A stretch of 64,000 nucleotides of DNA from Desulfovibrio cuneatus DSM 11391 (GTDB lineage: Bacteria > Desulfobacterota > Desulfovibrionia > Desulfovibrionales > Desulfovibrionaceae): positions 1-64,000 of the forward strand of contig NZ_AUCY01000012.1 of assembly GCF_000430005.1 (NCBI RefSeq). Direction: 5' to 3'. Under the pieces are notes generated by a model that was not told where the DNA came from, did no database searches, and was given only the letters and a program-made list of their open reading frames with translations. Positions 36,101-42,796 of the stretch are shown here, piece by piece. A program made the translations under genes and the position numbers. Position 1 is the first letter of the stretch. The number at the start of each line of letters is the position of its first letter.

Positions 36101-36970
36101 CGCCAGCGGATGTGGGGACGCATGTTTGGCGAAAGTGGTGATGTCGGTTTTGGCGGCTCAGGTGTTGCCAGTCGTGTTAACAACTTTGAAAAGTATGGCC
36201 CTTCCTACGATTACGACCTGACCGGTATTCAGGCTGGCGTAGATGTCTATCGTGGTGAACATGCGGATGGGGCAGAGAACATTGCTGGCTTTTATGTAGG
36301 CGCTGGCCGTGCTTCTGCAACGGTTGACCGGGTTGGTGGCGGCAAAGCGGGTGATGTGGATATGGACAACTATTCCATTGGCGCGTACTGGACCCATAAG
36401 GGTGCGCGTGGGTGGTATGTGGACACGGTTGTCCAGGGAACACGTTATAGCGATATCAACACAAATTCGGTAGATGATCAGTCGCTAACATCCAACGGTT
36501 GGGGCTTTATCGGTTCAACTGAAGCTGGTTACCCGATTACGCTTGGGTATAACTGGACACTGACCCCGCAAGCACAACTTATTTACCAGCATGTGGCGCT
36601 GGACGATGGGAGCGACCAATACGGTACTGTTGATTATGACGCCACGGATGCCGTTTATGGCCGGGTTGGCGGTAAGTTGAACAAGGATTGGGAAACACAG
36701 CAAGGGTACCGCATAAGTACGTTTACCCGGGCTGGTATTTTGCATGACTTTGGCGCAGAAGGGAAAACGACATTCAACACCCTGGATGGGCAAAATCCTG
36801 TAACGCTCAAGACTGATTTGGGTGGTACACAAGGCCAGATCGGTTTGGGTATCTCCGGTCAAATCAGCCGCAATGTCAGTTTGTTTGGCGGCACTGATTA
36901 CAGCTTTGCCGTCGATCAGGGTGATGGATCGTCCCTGGGGGGAAGAGTCGGTGTGAATGTCAGCTGGTAG
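24101..36970 (+). CDS. Giant type V autotransporter adhesin with beta-strand repeats
   Basis: About 4,289 residues. GTG at 24101 is chosen because GGGGAGG lies nine bases upstream. It gives an extended 40-43-residue signal region (NSRTIYAKSSLVVSHYGQQ, then the hydrophobic core MLLLSVIAFIFLG). Residues to about 250 are glycine-rich (GGNGG, GGGGAG). From about 560 to 3,950 the passenger is built of autotransporter-associated beta-strand repeats, including 70-residue units of the type NTYSGATTIDNGSTLQLGDG. There are four larger modules (anchors near 26064, 27582, 29523 and 31060) containing NYWNPD and GGSGVWQG. From about 3,995 an outer-membrane beta-barrel (MWGRMFGESGDVGFGG onwards) ends in a terminal tryptophan. 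Expected to be secreted through its own barrel and displayed as a long beta-helix for adhesion. Ligand unknown. It stands alone with its own terminator. Confidence 0.95.
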   Translation: MNSRTIYAKSSLVVSHYGQQMKMLLLSVIAFIFLGLPTSLAIANGGRGGGDLSGAGGASSITGNGGNGGNSIGARGGGGGGAGVRGGDGGRSSSGNTNPVGVGGQTPGANGTNGGHASAGDGGGHGGGGGAHRLVLIMDSIQTAILRGGNGGTGGGAGGATAGLGGGGGGGAGGFGVVVNSALGGNPLSLAISSIAQVFGGNGGAGGSRGNGVAPTGGAGSGGLGGVGIFFTGGGVLDNAGTVQGGTGGAPGAATSLERGLNAAGGAGVVGSNLQINNSGTIQGGNAGSGLTTPTAPAVAGGVGISGQNLNVINSGRILGGLGLDVGGIGSIRANAIEFTGGTNRLELQAGNTITGNVLAFSSADTLRLGGAEDAGFNTGQLGALGTALQFQGFGHFEKVGSSTWTLTGTPTQSTPWTISEGTLSVASGSSLGHPTGDPVTIQTGGALAITSPTTLLNTIVLGIGGGIIDVATALASDVLVMNGQISGTHLTKTGIGTMRMNQNVNISLTTVAEGLLELGNGGASGWITGNMEVETPGILAFSRADNVTFGGTISGDGSVRQTGSGITTLTGNNSYTGTTSIEAGGLRVGNGGNSGTLTSDVSLASGTSLGFNRTGLWNFTHSITGDGALLQIGSGTTVLSGNNSGFSGNTSITGGNLRVDGVLGDGSNTVAVSNGAGLQGSGTVDGNVTVANGGILSPGAGTDGVGALHIGGNLSLNNASQLNYNLGQAGVTGGFYNDMVTVGGNLVLDGILNVATVPGGTFGPGVYRLFSYGGSLTNNDLALGTGLNNIDHSILTRVAGEVDLVNTTGLTLNYWNPDQDLNVLNGGSGVWQGDSGNTNWADTNLTANGRFTPGSFAIFAGTGGTVTVDNSAGTVTSGGMQFLSDGYTIEGDDLTLADGMNVIRVGDGTAASASKTATLDSDLVGNGGLDKEDFGTLLLTGDNTYRGGTIITDGVLQLGDGINAGSISGHVTNDATLAFNNPNSLFSGIISGSGDVHQMGGTTIFTANNAYTGATSIDNGSTLQLGDGITAGAITGTSGITNSGTFAFNNPGITTFNRVISGSGDVRQMGGTTVLTGSSTYSGATTIDNGSTLQLGNGNTAGAITSTSGITNSGTLAFNNPGTTTFDRVISGNGNVHQKGGTTVLSGTSSGFSGSTSITGGNLRVDGVLGDGSNTVAVSNGAGLQGSGTVDGNVTVADGGILSPGAGTDGVGTLHIGGNLSLNNGSQLNYNLGQAGVTGGSYNDMVTVGGDLVLDGTLNVATAPGGTFGPGIYRIFSYVGSLINNGLALGTGLNSTDHSILTRIAGEVDLVNTNGLTLNYWNPDQNLGTLNGGSGVWQGDLGNTNWTDTNATAMGRFTSGGFAIFAGTGGTVTVDNSAGAVTSGGMQFMSDGYKIEGQDITLASGKNVIRVGDGTAASAGKTATIESDLVGTGGVDKEDAGTLILTGTNTYTGGTKITDGVLQLGDGVTAGSITGNVTNDATLAFNNLSSLFSGSISGMGDVHQMGGTTIFTASNTYTGATTIDNGSILQLGDGISAGAITGSSGIANSGTFAFNNPGTTTFNRVISGNGNVHQIGGTTVLTSNNTYSGVTNIDNGGTLQLGDGTTAGAITGTSGITNSGTLAFNNPGTTTFDRVISGNGEVHQMGGTTILTATNTYSGATTIDSDSTLQLGDGTTAGAITNISGIDNSGTLAFNNPGTTIFDRVISGIGGVHQKGGTTALTSDNTYSGITTIDNGSTLQLGNGAASGSINSSSGISNDGTLIFNNSGTTSFDGSISGNGDIEQRIGNLVLNGNSANFTGNTQVNGGIMQVDGTLGGSSSSLAVNTGATLSGSGTLGGNVTVGAGGTLSAGAGNGIDSVGHLSVNGNLALDSASTVNFDFGEAGAVGGQLNDLVDVAGNLTLAGILNVNVPPGGIFGPGLYRIFNYGGSLVDNGLLISTEPVPGETHVLTAIDHEVDLVNTAGLDMTYWDGGNTALHNNSRIDGGSGTWSLAALNRAWTSETGTVNSSYTNPSFSIFAGKAGTVTVDNSAGQVRSEGMQFAVDGYRIQGDSIELEAGNNIVRVGDGTVTSKDYTATIDAPLTGSGAMEKYDVGTLILTGANTYSGGTTITGGTLQLGDGVSTGSIIGDVTNNAIMTFYNPGTTTFDGTITGTGAVRQESGTTVFTKDNTYSGGTYIRAGGTLQLGNGIGGGASGWFTGDVLNEGGLVFNRSNSANYGDVISGSGTVTQQGSGTTTLTGANTYTGGTFITGGTLQLGDGITAGSVTGNITNNAKLAFNSPGTTTVDNVISGNGQIAQEGGTTVLSGNSANFNGNTQVNNGNLQVEGTLGSSSSSLTVNAGGTLSGSGTLGGNVNVGSGTLSAGEGNGVDSVGHLHVGGNLALDSASTLNFDFGRVGVVGGVDNDLVSVGGNLVLDGILNATTVSGGTFGPGVYRLFSYGGSLTNNGLDLGTGLSPADHSILTRIAGEVDLVNTAGLTLNYWNPDGSTSALNGGSGVWQGSSGNTNWTDTNLTANGRYTDSSFAIFAGTGGTVTVDNSQGTVTTGGMQFLTDGYRIQGEDVTLANGDNVIRVGDGTAARAGTKATIDSNLVGAGGIDKEDHGTLVLTGTNTYTGSTKVTDGVLQLGDGTNAGSIDDTSDVAIRSGGTLAFNNPGTTTFDPNISGTGALHQMKGTTILTGANAFNGATTIDGGSTLQLGSGGTSGWIAGSVSNSGTLTFNRSDANTYANIISGTGGVVQQGGGNTLLTNANTYVGNTTVNQGTLTLSGAGSINAASTVNIGASGKFNVENITTNSGNYTFANLLTGSGLLSVALNTASNTFNFGANTGTAFTGTLALGRSIFELAGDNTKALGNATLELNNDNLTTVGTGNQAIGNLHLNGGALSFANQPTGKITTNTLTLDDGQIRINPGNTADTSGNLLTQDEGMRKVLVTANSVTGSASNLDLADLSGTALSSSDMGIVQSGRTVATGSYGYNLGNSATELFLNSNLFRITLLSGETLTLSGDAAAPAGANDMTALITGAGNLTITATDRILLDNSNNNYTGKTTVTSGTLALGSDQALGNTSQLNIAAGASTDLGGHSQTINSLAGAGNLLMANGALTVTNGGAFSGAISGTSGNLHLNSGTLILSGDNTYTGSTNIDLAATLQMGEGGASGRYAGDISNQGNVVFDNTGADVTYAGVISGSGSLTQQGDNTLTLSQSNTYTGSTAVASGTLKLTGAGSISPTSAVAIGDGATFRIENTTANGGDYLFVNPLRGTGTLSVDLINSANIFDFGSAAGTVFAGTLDLGRSTFDLSGQNTLALQDATLVASTGNTTTVGNGNQVLSGFKFNGGTVYFDADNPPSGTIAHTIIETTDLLDVSQDGTAQVDIPAGFTTNPPVVDTNLSLLEQDDDNVQLKLIQANDQVIGSAGAIELIDENGDEITNETTLDISNTVGGPNVAKGHYDYRLTTSSANDGLYINYGLLQLDLIGQGSDATILSPRAGATATAADLSALLTGSGDLAIVTQPGDYVSLSNLNNDYTGTTTVRSGNLKLANDNVLGNTSNLTIAAGGAVDMDGYTQSVGALNTVAGSQLLVDGSLNITSTQRTPGETAGGGVDVNSLYGAGELHIDDSRVYVNKTQSGFTGNVILDGGATLFLNTAKGFNAESLHLSHADDTLIFGDESHFNAAWTSIPQGDHGISLSGIGNVSVQDSSDVNFTADNSDFSGRFLIGDSSVLRASQANNLGSASIDNAGTAVLTVNNDWDLTNAMTGDGTLIKDGSATLRADQSLAAFSGTTQVKAGTLAFGDTTPSVGGNIGGNVIVESDAVLLGHGSIAGGLNNAGTVRLSGDGGAVLSVAGNYMSNGGSLYLNTVLGNSQSLTDRLVAGSVSLGPGGATRLYVNNVGGLGAKTTGNGIEVVHVNGGAAASAAGAFVLGDHVKAGAYEYSLYHNGVGGANGSWYLRSANDSPVGPSDPYRPEVPAYMVSSALASKFGLAMLGTWNERSGSYASANTSGSSQAEHRQRMWGRMFGESGDVGFGGSGVASRVNNFEKYGPSYDYDLTGIQAGVDVYRGEHADGAENIAGFYVGAGRASATVDRVGGGKAGDVDMDNYSIGAYWTHKGARGWYVDTVVQGTRYSDINTNSVDDQSLTSNGWGFIGSTEAGYPITLGYNWTLTPQAQLIYQHVALDDGSDQYGTVDYDATDAVYGRVGGKLNKDWETQQGYRISTFTRAGILHDFGAEGKTTFNTLDGQNPVTLKTDLGGTQGQIGLGISGQISRNVSLFGGTDYSFAVDQGDGSSLGGRVGVNVSW
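26041..29060 (+). repeat. Near-identical tandem 1.5-kb modules within the autotransporter gene
   Basis: The 20-base word GATGGCGTGCTGGGTGATGG occurs at 26081 and again at 27599, 1,518 bases apart, within long stretches of near identity. More diverged counterparts begin near 29523 and 31060. Between 28650 and 29330 are 210-base (70-residue) tandem units. The high identity of the first two modules suggests recent duplication or gene conversion. Confidence 0.8.
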
Positions 36971-36992
36971 TGACAGTTGACACTGTACAATG

Positions 36993-37034
36993 CCCCCGCC
37001 AAAGGTTGTAATGCCTTTGGCGGGGGCTTTTTTT
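36993..37034 (+). terminator. Terminator of the autotransporter gene
   Basis: CCCCCGCCAAAGG (36993-37005) and CCTTTGGCGGGGG (37014-37026), perfect 13-base stem, then CTTTTTTT. Confidence 0.95.
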
Positions 37035-37294
37035 CGGCCACATTGCCGTTGCCCGCCATGCTCAATGCGTGGCAAAAACTGGCCCGATAAGTAAAAAGCA
37101 TATTACGCTTACGCAGCTTTTTCTCAAAACGAGAAGGAGAATCCTTACCCCCCAAAGGCCAACCACAGACTTACGGCACAGCTTGGCGGGGGCACCCCGC
37201 TGCCGGAGTGAAGAAACAACGGGGGTTGGGGGGGGCAGCGCCTACCAAAGGAAATACAATCTGTTCAATGGGACAATACTTTCAAATAAAGCTA
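37035..37294. other. GC-rich spacer after the autotransporter (family 5 words)
   Basis: No gene. A segment near 37149-37240 with CCCCC/GGGGG runs (GGCGGGGGCACCCCGCTGCC) resembles the GC-rich intergenic repeat seen at 13406 and 40185. Confidence 0.4.
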
Positions 37295-37912
37295 CTATTC
37301 TTCTTCTGCCCCTTGCTTGCTGGCACCCAAAAAACCGGGCTGCCCCACGGCCCAGGCCAGTTCCGGTTGCAGCAGTTCTGCGGCATCTGCCACCAGGCCC
37401 GTCAATTCATCGGCATCCAGCACGCTGAACACCCCCGGCGCATGAAAAAAGGAAACGTGCAGGTCTGCTGGCATACGTGCCCCATACAGAGTGCGAAAAT
37501 GCGGTTGTTCCTGCCCTGGCCCCATGCTTGCCACCTGCCGCAGCACCGGGGGCACACAGAACAAAAATTCCGCATACAGCCGCATAGCAGTATCTTCCCG
37601 CGCTTCTCCTGCTTCCACAAAACCACTGGGCAACGCCAGCAGGGGCAATTCTCCTGCTCCTGGCCTGCCCCCAGCAAGGATTGGGGCAGGGGCGGTGGAA
37701 GGCACAGGTTGGCGGCACACAACAAGTTTTCCTTCCGGGGTAAACAGGGCCACTACTACCTGCCGCCGGGCAAGCCCCTGCCGGGCAGCCTGCACCCCCG
37801 GCATGTACAAAAGCGGGGTGTCGCCGCCATCCACCACCATGCATGTGCTGGCAACAGTATGGCGGAGAACAGAAATTTTGGAAGCCGGAAATGATTTTGC
37901 TGTTTTTTTCAT
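37295..37912 (-). CDS. NUDIX-like hydrolase with a degenerate Nudix box
   Basis: A 205-residue protein. The central stretch RRQVVVALFTPEGKLVVCRQ followed by LPSGFVEAGEAREDTAMRLY looks like the start of a NUDIX fold and the box G-x5-E-x7-R-E-U-x-E-E. The segment after the conserved R reads RLYAEF instead of REUxEE, so at least one metal-binding glutamate is missing. ADP-ribose or other nucleoside-diphosphate hydrolysis would be the family activity, but this copy may be altered or inactive. The ATG at 37912 has only a weak ribosome site. The neighbour rimI is divergent. Confidence 0.55.
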   Translation of the reverse strand: MKKTAKSFPASKISVLRHTVASTCMVVDGGDTPLLYMPGVQAARQGLARRQVVVALFTPEGKLVVCRQPVPSTAPAPILAGGRPGAGELPLLALPSGFVEAGEAREDTAMRLYAEFLFCVPPVLRQVASMGPGQEQPHFRTLYGARMPADLHVSFFHAPGVFSVLDADELTGLVADAAELLQPELAWAVGQPGFLGASKQGAEEE

Positions 37913-37954
37913 TGTATCGTACAGAAGGTTAATGCATACTCACGGCGGGCTACG

Positions 37955-37996
37955 GAAACGCTTGTGCCGTGCCAACCGAAAAACCGAGTGATTCCC
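37955..37996 (-). repeat. Solitary right-arm fragment of family 1
   Basis: GGAAACGCTTGTGCCGTGCC to GAGTGATTCCCC matches the distal arm of the long inverted repeat (compare 9578-9620), followed by the flank AAAGGCCATTTTAA. No left arm is present. Confidence 0.55.
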
Positions 37997-38147
37997 CAAA
38001 GGCCATTTTAAAGTGCTTCCCTGGCAACAGTTTTTGCCCCTGGAAGCGCCCAGTACACGCAGGCAGCACAGCGTGTAGCAAAACAGGGGCTGCCGTACCG
38101 CTTGGGTGCACCGCCCATACTGAAGGATACTGAGCAGAGAACCCGCA

Positions 38148-38681
38148 ATGCATAGCGTGAAACCACAGCTTACCATACACGCCCTTGGCAGGGAAGATGC
38201 CCCCGCCCTGGCCCAGCTTGAAGCGGCCTGCTTCAGCACACCCTGGCAGGCAGAGCAGTATGACCAGTTCATTGCCTCGGGCATGGGGCAGGCGCAAGGC
38301 CCCGCGCCCTTGGCGCAGGCTTTGGCCTGCTGCCCCAACAAGGCCGCGGCGGGGTTTGTTGCCGGGGCCGTTACTGCCCACCACGAACTGGTGGGGTATA
38401 TTTCTTTTGTGGCCCAGTTTGCCGCAGGTGAAATTGAAATTTATAATGTGGCTGTAGCCCCGGCCATGCGCCGTGCAGGCACTGCCAGGCAATTGCTCAC
38501 AGCCATGCTTGAAGCCGCCACAGGAACAGGTATTGCCCAATTTTTCCTGGAAGTGCGGGAACACAACCTGCCCGCCCTGGGCCTGTATTACGGCGCAGGG
38601 TTTAGCCTGTGTGGCAGGCGCAAAGCCTATTATGCGGATACGGGCGAAGATGCCCTGCTGCTGAGCCTGGAGAAACGCTGA
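38148..38681 (+). CDS. rimI: Ribosomal protein alanine N-acetyltransferase RimI-type
   Basis: A 177-residue GNAT acetyltransferase. Motif A region IYNVAVAPAMRRAGTARQLL binds acetyl-CoA, and LEVREHNLPALGLYYGAGF followed by RRKAYYADTGEDALLLSL is the characteristic RimI C-terminus. RimI acetylates the N-terminal alanine of ribosomal protein S18. An internal segment (residues 45-75) is longer than usual. The last codons and TGA stop lie within a collapsed copy of the family 1 repeat. Confidence 0.9.
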   Translation: MHSVKPQLTIHALGREDAPALAQLEAACFSTPWQAEQYDQFIASGMGQAQGPAPLAQALACCPNKAAAGFVAGAVTAHHELVGYISFVAQFAAGEIEIYNVAVAPAMRRAGTARQLLTAMLEAATGTGIAQFFLEVREHNLPALGLYYGAGFSLCGRRKAYYADTGEDALLLSLEKR

Positions 38682-38699
38682 GCGTTTCCCAAATGCCAT
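38671..38699 (+). repeat. Collapsed family 1 repeat overlapping the rimI stop
   Basis: AGAAACGCTGAGCGTTTCCC: only the two termini of the long inverted repeat remain, joined as a palindrome, followed by the family's right flank AAATGCCAT. The TGA of rimI (38679-38681) lies inside it. Confidence 0.65.
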
Positions 38700-38753
38700 G
38701 TACCTAGTCCTTGCACTCAATATTTTATTATCATCAACTGATGGAGCCCCCTC

Positions 38754-39503
38754 ATGAAACTGCTCATGGCTGCCAACTGGAAAATGTACAAGAATCAGGA
38801 AAGTGCCCGCGCCACCCTGGTGGAGCTGGCAACACGCATTGCCCCATTGCCGCAAGACAGGGAAGTGGCTGTGTTTGCGCCCTTCACCCTGTTGCCTGCC
38901 TGTGCCGCTGCCGTGCAGGGTTCCCCCATACGCCTTGGGGGGCAAAACTGCTACCCGGAATCGGAAGGGGCCTTTACCGGGGAAATTTCCCCCGGCATGT
39001 TGCAAGACGCAGGCTGCACCCTGGTGCTTACCGGACATTCCGAGCGCCGGGCCATTTTGGGTGAAAGCGACGAATTTGTGGGCCAGAAAACGGCCTTTGC
39101 CCTGCAACTGGGGCTTGATGTGGTGCTGTGCATTGGGGAAACCCTTGCCCAGCGTGAAGCAGGAAAACTGGAAGAAGTGCTGGCCCGCCAACTGGCGGCA
39201 GGCCTGGCAGACGTGCCCGCTTCAGTGCCACCGCAGCGCATAAGCATAGCCTATGAACCTGTGTGGGCCATTGGCACAGGCAAGGTGGCAGGCCCGGTGG
39301 AAATTGTGGCAGCCCACACCGCAGTGCGCCACATGCTGCACAATAATTTTAAAGAAAATGCCAGCCAAGTACGCATAGTATATGGCGGAAGTGTGAAACC
39401 GGATAACGCCAAAGAAATTATTGCACTTGACAACGTAAACGGAGTACTGGTAGGTGGAGCTTCTTTACAAGCAGAAAGTTTTAGCCGTATAGCTCTTGCC
39501 TAA
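38754..39503 (+). CDS. tpiA: Triosephosphate isomerase
   Basis: A 249-residue TIM barrel of standard length. Catalytic features: lysine in ANWKMYK near residue 9, histidine in LTGHSERR near residue 94, glutamate in AYEPVWAIGTGK near residue 166, and the phosphate-binding GGSV and GVLVGGASL near the C-terminus. It interconverts dihydroxyacetone phosphate and glyceraldehyde 3-phosphate in the cytoplasm. It precedes secG on the same strand, as is common in many bacteria. Confidence 0.98.
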   Translation: MKLLMAANWKMYKNQESARATLVELATRIAPLPQDREVAVFAPFTLLPACAAAVQGSPIRLGGQNCYPESEGAFTGEISPGMLQDAGCTLVLTGHSERRAILGESDEFVGQKTAFALQLGLDVVLCIGETLAQREAGKLEEVLARQLAAGLADVPASVPPQRISIAYEPVWAIGTGKVAGPVEIVAAHTAVRHMLHNNFKENASQVRIVYGGSVKPDNAKEIIALDNVNGVLVGGASLQAESFSRIALA

Positions 39504-39697
39504 CGCGTCATATCCTTATATACTGCGTTGTTCGTAAGAGAAGGAACACAGGTAAACGCCTGTAAGTGTTGCCCGCGCAACACCACACAAGGCACCACCC
39601 GTTCCGCCGCAAAGGTACCTGCCCACGCATTGTGTGCCAATTGCCCCATGGCAACCACCGCCTTTGCACCACCCATTGCCAGCAAGAGGATAGCCCC

Positions 39698-40057
39698 TTG
39701 GAAAAAATGGTTCTGATACTCCACATTGTTATTTGTGTGCTCCTTATTGTCCTTGTACTCTTGCAGTCTGGCAAGGAAGGCATGGGCGTCATTTTTGGTG
39801 GGGGCAACACCTCGCTTTTTGGCAGCTCTGGCGCTGGCGGTATTCTGGTAAAGCTTACCACCTTTGCAGCCATTATTTTTCTGGTAACTTCGCTGGGCTA
39901 TAATATTTTGAGCTCATCCAAGTTCAAACACAGCTCCACCATTCTTGAAATGGTAAAGCAAGACCCCTTCCGTGCTACTCCCCCGGCTGCCCAACCCGCA
40001 GCCCCGGCTACCCCTGCCACACCAGCCTCCCCGGCAGGGAATACAACAGCCAACTAG
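39698..40057 (+). CDS. secG: Preprotein translocase subunit SecG
   Basis: A 119-residue inner membrane protein with two helices (VLILHIVICVLLIVLVLLQ, and LTTFAAIIFLVTSLGYNIL) and the conserved loop SGKEGMGVIFGGG between them, followed by an Ala/Pro-rich tail. It assists SecYE in protein export. A TTG at 39698 is taken as start because AGAGGA lies seven bases upstream, giving MEKMVLILHI. The nearby ATG at 39707 has poorer spacing. Confidence 0.92.
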   Translation: MEKMVLILHIVICVLLIVLVLLQSGKEGMGVIFGGGNTSLFGSSGAGGILVKLTTFAAIIFLVTSLGYNILSSSKFKHSSTILEMVKQDPFRATPPAAQPAAPATPATPASPAGNTTAN

Positions 40058-40075
40058 TCTGTTTTCTTGCAACGC

Positions 40076-40117
40076 AAAAAGCACTGTATGCAACCCATAC
40101 AGTGCTTTTTGTTTTTT
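40076..40117 (+). terminator. Terminator after secG
   Basis: AAAAAGCACTGTATG (40076-40090) and CATACAGTGCTTTTT (40096-40110) with loop CAACC, then GTTTTTT. Confidence 0.92.
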
Positions 40118-40301
40118 AGGGGCCATTGCACAAGTGAAATTGTTGCACTTCTCTTGGGGAGGCTCTGCCTCCCCAACCCCCTCCGCCAAGGGCATGATGC
40201 CCTTGGAACCCGCATCAGCATTTACTTTTCCGCTTTGCGGGAAAGTAAATGCAAATGGGGGGGCAAGGGGCGTCACGTCCCCCAGCCCCCCTCTGTCAAC
40301 T
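40118..40301. repeat. GC-rich repeat cluster between secG and proA (family 5)
   Basis: TTGGGGAGGC-TCT-GCCTCCCCAA (40154-40176) is a perfect stem shared with 13606-13630. It is followed by AAGGGCAT/ATGCCCTT, a TTTACTTTCCCGC-type palindrome (about 40211-40250), and CAAGGGGCGTCACGTCCCCC words shared with 13440-13490 and 57240-57290. These lie directly downstream of proA. Confidence 0.65.
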
Positions 40302-41558
40302 TTACCGAACGGTATAGTTCCCCTGGGCAATCCACTTATACGTTGTCAGCGCATCCAGCCCAAGCGGCCCACGGCCGTGCAATTTTTGGGTGCTCACCGC
40401 CACTTCGGCCCCCAGGCCAAACTGCCCGCCGTCGTTAAAGCGTGTGCTGGCGTTCACAAATACCGCACCGGCATCTGCCCCTTGCACAAACTGGTGGGCC
40501 GTTTCCATGCATTCCGTCAGAATGGCCTCGGAATGCCCGTTGCCATAGGCACGAATATGGGTCAGCGCTTCTTCACAGCCAGGCACCACATGTACGTTTA
40601 CATCAAGGGTAAGCCATTCACTGTGCAGGGCTTCTTCCGTAACAGGAATTGCTGTGCCGGGCGCAAAAAAAGGCATGGCCTGCGCCGTGGCATGAAAACG
40701 CACGCCAAGCGCGCCCAGGTATGCCACCATGCGGGGAATAAATTCTTCGGCAATACCCGCATGCACCAGTACCGTTTCCACAGAATTACACACGCTGGGG
40801 CGCTGTACTTTAGCATTTTCCAGTACAACAAGACTTTCTGGCTGCTTTGCCGTTGCATCCACAAAAATATGGCACACCCCAATACCCCCAAGAATAACGG
40901 GAATAAGAGAGTTCTCCTGACAAAAGCGTTGCAGCCCAGCGCCACCACGGGGAATAACCATATCCACATAGCGGTCAAGGCGCAGCAAGTCACCCACCAA
41001 AGTCCTGTCCGGGTCAGTAATGGCCTGCACAGCATCTTCCGGCAGGTTATGGGCTGCCAGCACCCCACGCATCACCGCCACCAAGGCTTCATTGGTGCGC
41101 CGCGTTTCCTTGCCGCCACGTAAAATAACGGCGTTTCCCGCTTTCAGGCACAGGGTGGCCACGTCCACAGTGACATTGGGCCGGGCTTCGTAAATTACCG
41201 CTACCACCCCAAGGGGTACACGTTTACGCACCATGTTCAGGCCGCGCCCCAGGTCGGCGCCATCCAGCACTCTCCCCACGGGGTCTGGCAGGCTGCATAC
41301 GACTTCCACATCAGCCGCAATGGCTTGCAGCCGCTGGGGGGAAAGCAGCAGGCGGTCCAGCATGGCGCTGGCCATACCGTTTTCCCTGGCTTCCTGCACA
41401 TCTTGTTGGTTGGCGGCGCAAATGGGGCCTTCTGCCTGACGCAATGCCTTGGCAATGCTGCGCAGCAAGTCGTTCTTGGCAGCGGTGTCACACACGCCTA
41501 AAGCATAGGAGGCGTTTTTGGCCGCTTGCCCCATGGTTAGCAGTCTGTTTGTTTCCAT
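40302..41558 (-). CDS. proA: Glutamate-5-semialdehyde dehydrogenase (gamma-glutamyl phosphate reductase)
   Basis: A 418-residue aldehyde-dehydrogenase-fold enzyme of proline synthesis. Features: [32 protein letters not shown], and the catalytic cysteine in [14 protein letters not shown]. It reduces gamma-glutamyl phosphate with NADPH. GAGAGGG precedes the ATG. It lies 17 bases after proB, so the two form an operon. Confidence 0.97.
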   Translation of the reverse strand: METNRLLTMGQAAKNASYALGVCDTAAKNDLLRSIAKALRQAEGPICAANQQDVQEARENGMASAMLDRLLLSPQRLQAIAADVEVVCSLPDPVGRVLDGADLGRGLNMVRKRVPLGVVAVIYEARPNVTVDVATLCLKAGNAVILRGGKETRRTNEALVAVMRGVLAAHNLPEDAVQAITDPDRTLVGDLLRLDRYVDMVIPRGGAGLQRFCQENSLIPVILGGIGVCHIFVDATAKQPESLVVLENAKVQRPSVCNSVETVLVHAGIAEEFIPRMVAYLGALGVRFHATAQAMPFFAPGTAIPVTEEALHSEWLTLDVNVHVVPGCEEALTHIRAYGNGHSEAILTECMETAHQFVQGADAGAVFVNASTRFNDGGQFGLGAEVAVSTQKLHGRGPLGLDALTTYKWIAQGNYTVR

Positions 41559-41575
41559 GATGCCCTCTCGTTAAC

Positions 41576-42715
41576 TTATAAATTCTCTGTATCTGCGGCA
41601 TTGCGGGAACGAATAATACAATCATCCCGGTGAATAGCCACAGGGCCATAATCGTAGCCCAGCACAGCGGCAATACCTTCTGAATGCAGGCCTTTGATGC
41701 GCTGCATGTCGTCGCTGTTATAGCAGGCAACGCCGTGGGCAATGTCTGCCCCGTGCGGGGAAAGAATACGCACCACTTCACCCCTGGCGAAAGTGCCGCC
41801 CACCCCGGTAATACCTTTGGGCAGTAAGGAACTGCCCCGTTCCAGCAAGGCCTTTGATGCCCCTGCATCAATATGCAGGCTACCAGCAGCAGGCGGGCCG
41901 AACAACCACAGCTTGCGCGACTCCAGCGGGTTCTTGCAGGGCAAAAACCGGGTGCCCACACTTTGGCCTGCCAGCACAGCAGGGATAACCTTGGCGTTTG
42001 CCCCTGGGGCAATAACCACAGGAATACCCGCCTGTGTGGCAATTTCCGCTGCCTGAATTTTGGTAATCATGCCCCCTGTGCCAAGCCCGGAAACACTCCC
42101 CCCGGCAAGGCGGTAAATATCTTCTGTTATGGCAGGCACTTCAGGAATAAGCTGGGCACTCGGGTTATTACGCGGGTCGGCGGTGAACAGCCCTTCCTGG
42201 TCGGTAAGCAGCACAAGGGCATCTGCCCCGGCAAGCACCGCTGCCAGGGCGGAAAGGGTGTCGTTGTCGCCCACCCGTATTTCCGAGGTCACCACCGCAT
42301 CGTTCTCATTAATAACCGGCACAATGCCGTGTTCCAGCAGGGCGCGCAAGGTGTCGCGGGCGTTCAAAAAACGCTCCCTGTCTTCCAGGTCTGCCCGGGT
42401 AAGCAGCATTTGCCCCACGTGCAGGCCATAAATACCAAACAAGTTTTCCCACACCCGAATAAGACGGCTTTGCCCCACTGCGGCAAGCAGTTGCTTGCAG
42501 GCAACCGTTTGGGGCAGCACAGGGTGGCCCAGGTGTTCGCGCCCGGCTGCAATGGCCCCGGAGGTAACAATAATAATACGGTGCCCCTGCTGGCGGGCAG
42601 CGGCACATTGGCGCACAATTTCCATCATATGGGCCTGGTTCAGGCTGCGGGTACCCTGCGTTAGCACGCTGGTGCCCAGCTTCACCACCAGGGTAGAACC
42701 ACTGTGTGTTGTCAT
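41576..42715 (-). CDS. proB: Glutamate 5-kinase
   Basis: A 379-residue protein. The N-terminal amino-acid-kinase domain ([49 protein letters not shown]) phosphorylates glutamate. The C-terminal PUA domain (about 280-370; [18 protein letters not shown]) is typical of the longer ProB form. The start at 42715 is chosen for its GGAG upstream and the match to the family N-terminus. It is the first gene of proBA, and proline feedback control is expected at the kinase. Confidence 0.96.
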   Translation of the reverse strand: MTTHSGSTLVVKLGTSVLTQGTRSLNQAHMMEIVRQCAAARQQGHRIIIVTSGAIAAGREHLGHPVLPQTVACKQLLAAVGQSRLIRVWENLFGIYGLHVGQMLLTRADLEDRERFLNARDTLRALLEHGIVPVINENDAVVTSEIRVGDNDTLSALAAVLAGADALVLLTDQEGLFTADPRNNPSAQLIPEVPAITEDIYRLAGGSVSGLGTGGMITKIQAAEIATQAGIPVVIAPGANAKVIPAVLAGQSVGTRFLPCKNPLESRKLWLFGPPAAGSLHIDAGASKALLERGSSLLPKGITGVGGTFARGEVVRILSPHGADIAHGVACYNSDDMQRIKGLHSEGIAAVLGYDYGPVAIHRDDCIIRSRNAADTENL

Positions 42716-42760
42716 GGCGTTATCCACTCCGTCTATGCAATATTGTCCCACTTTTGTTGG

Positions 42761-42796
42761 CAAAACTACGCAAAACGTAGTTTTGCAATGGTCTTG
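42761..42796. repeat. Family 2 repeat end and hairpin upstream of proB
   Basis: CAAAACTACG (42761-42770) and CGTAGTTTTG (42776-42785) pair perfectly and run into TTTTGCAATGGTCTT, the conserved family 2 terminus. Confidence 0.6.
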
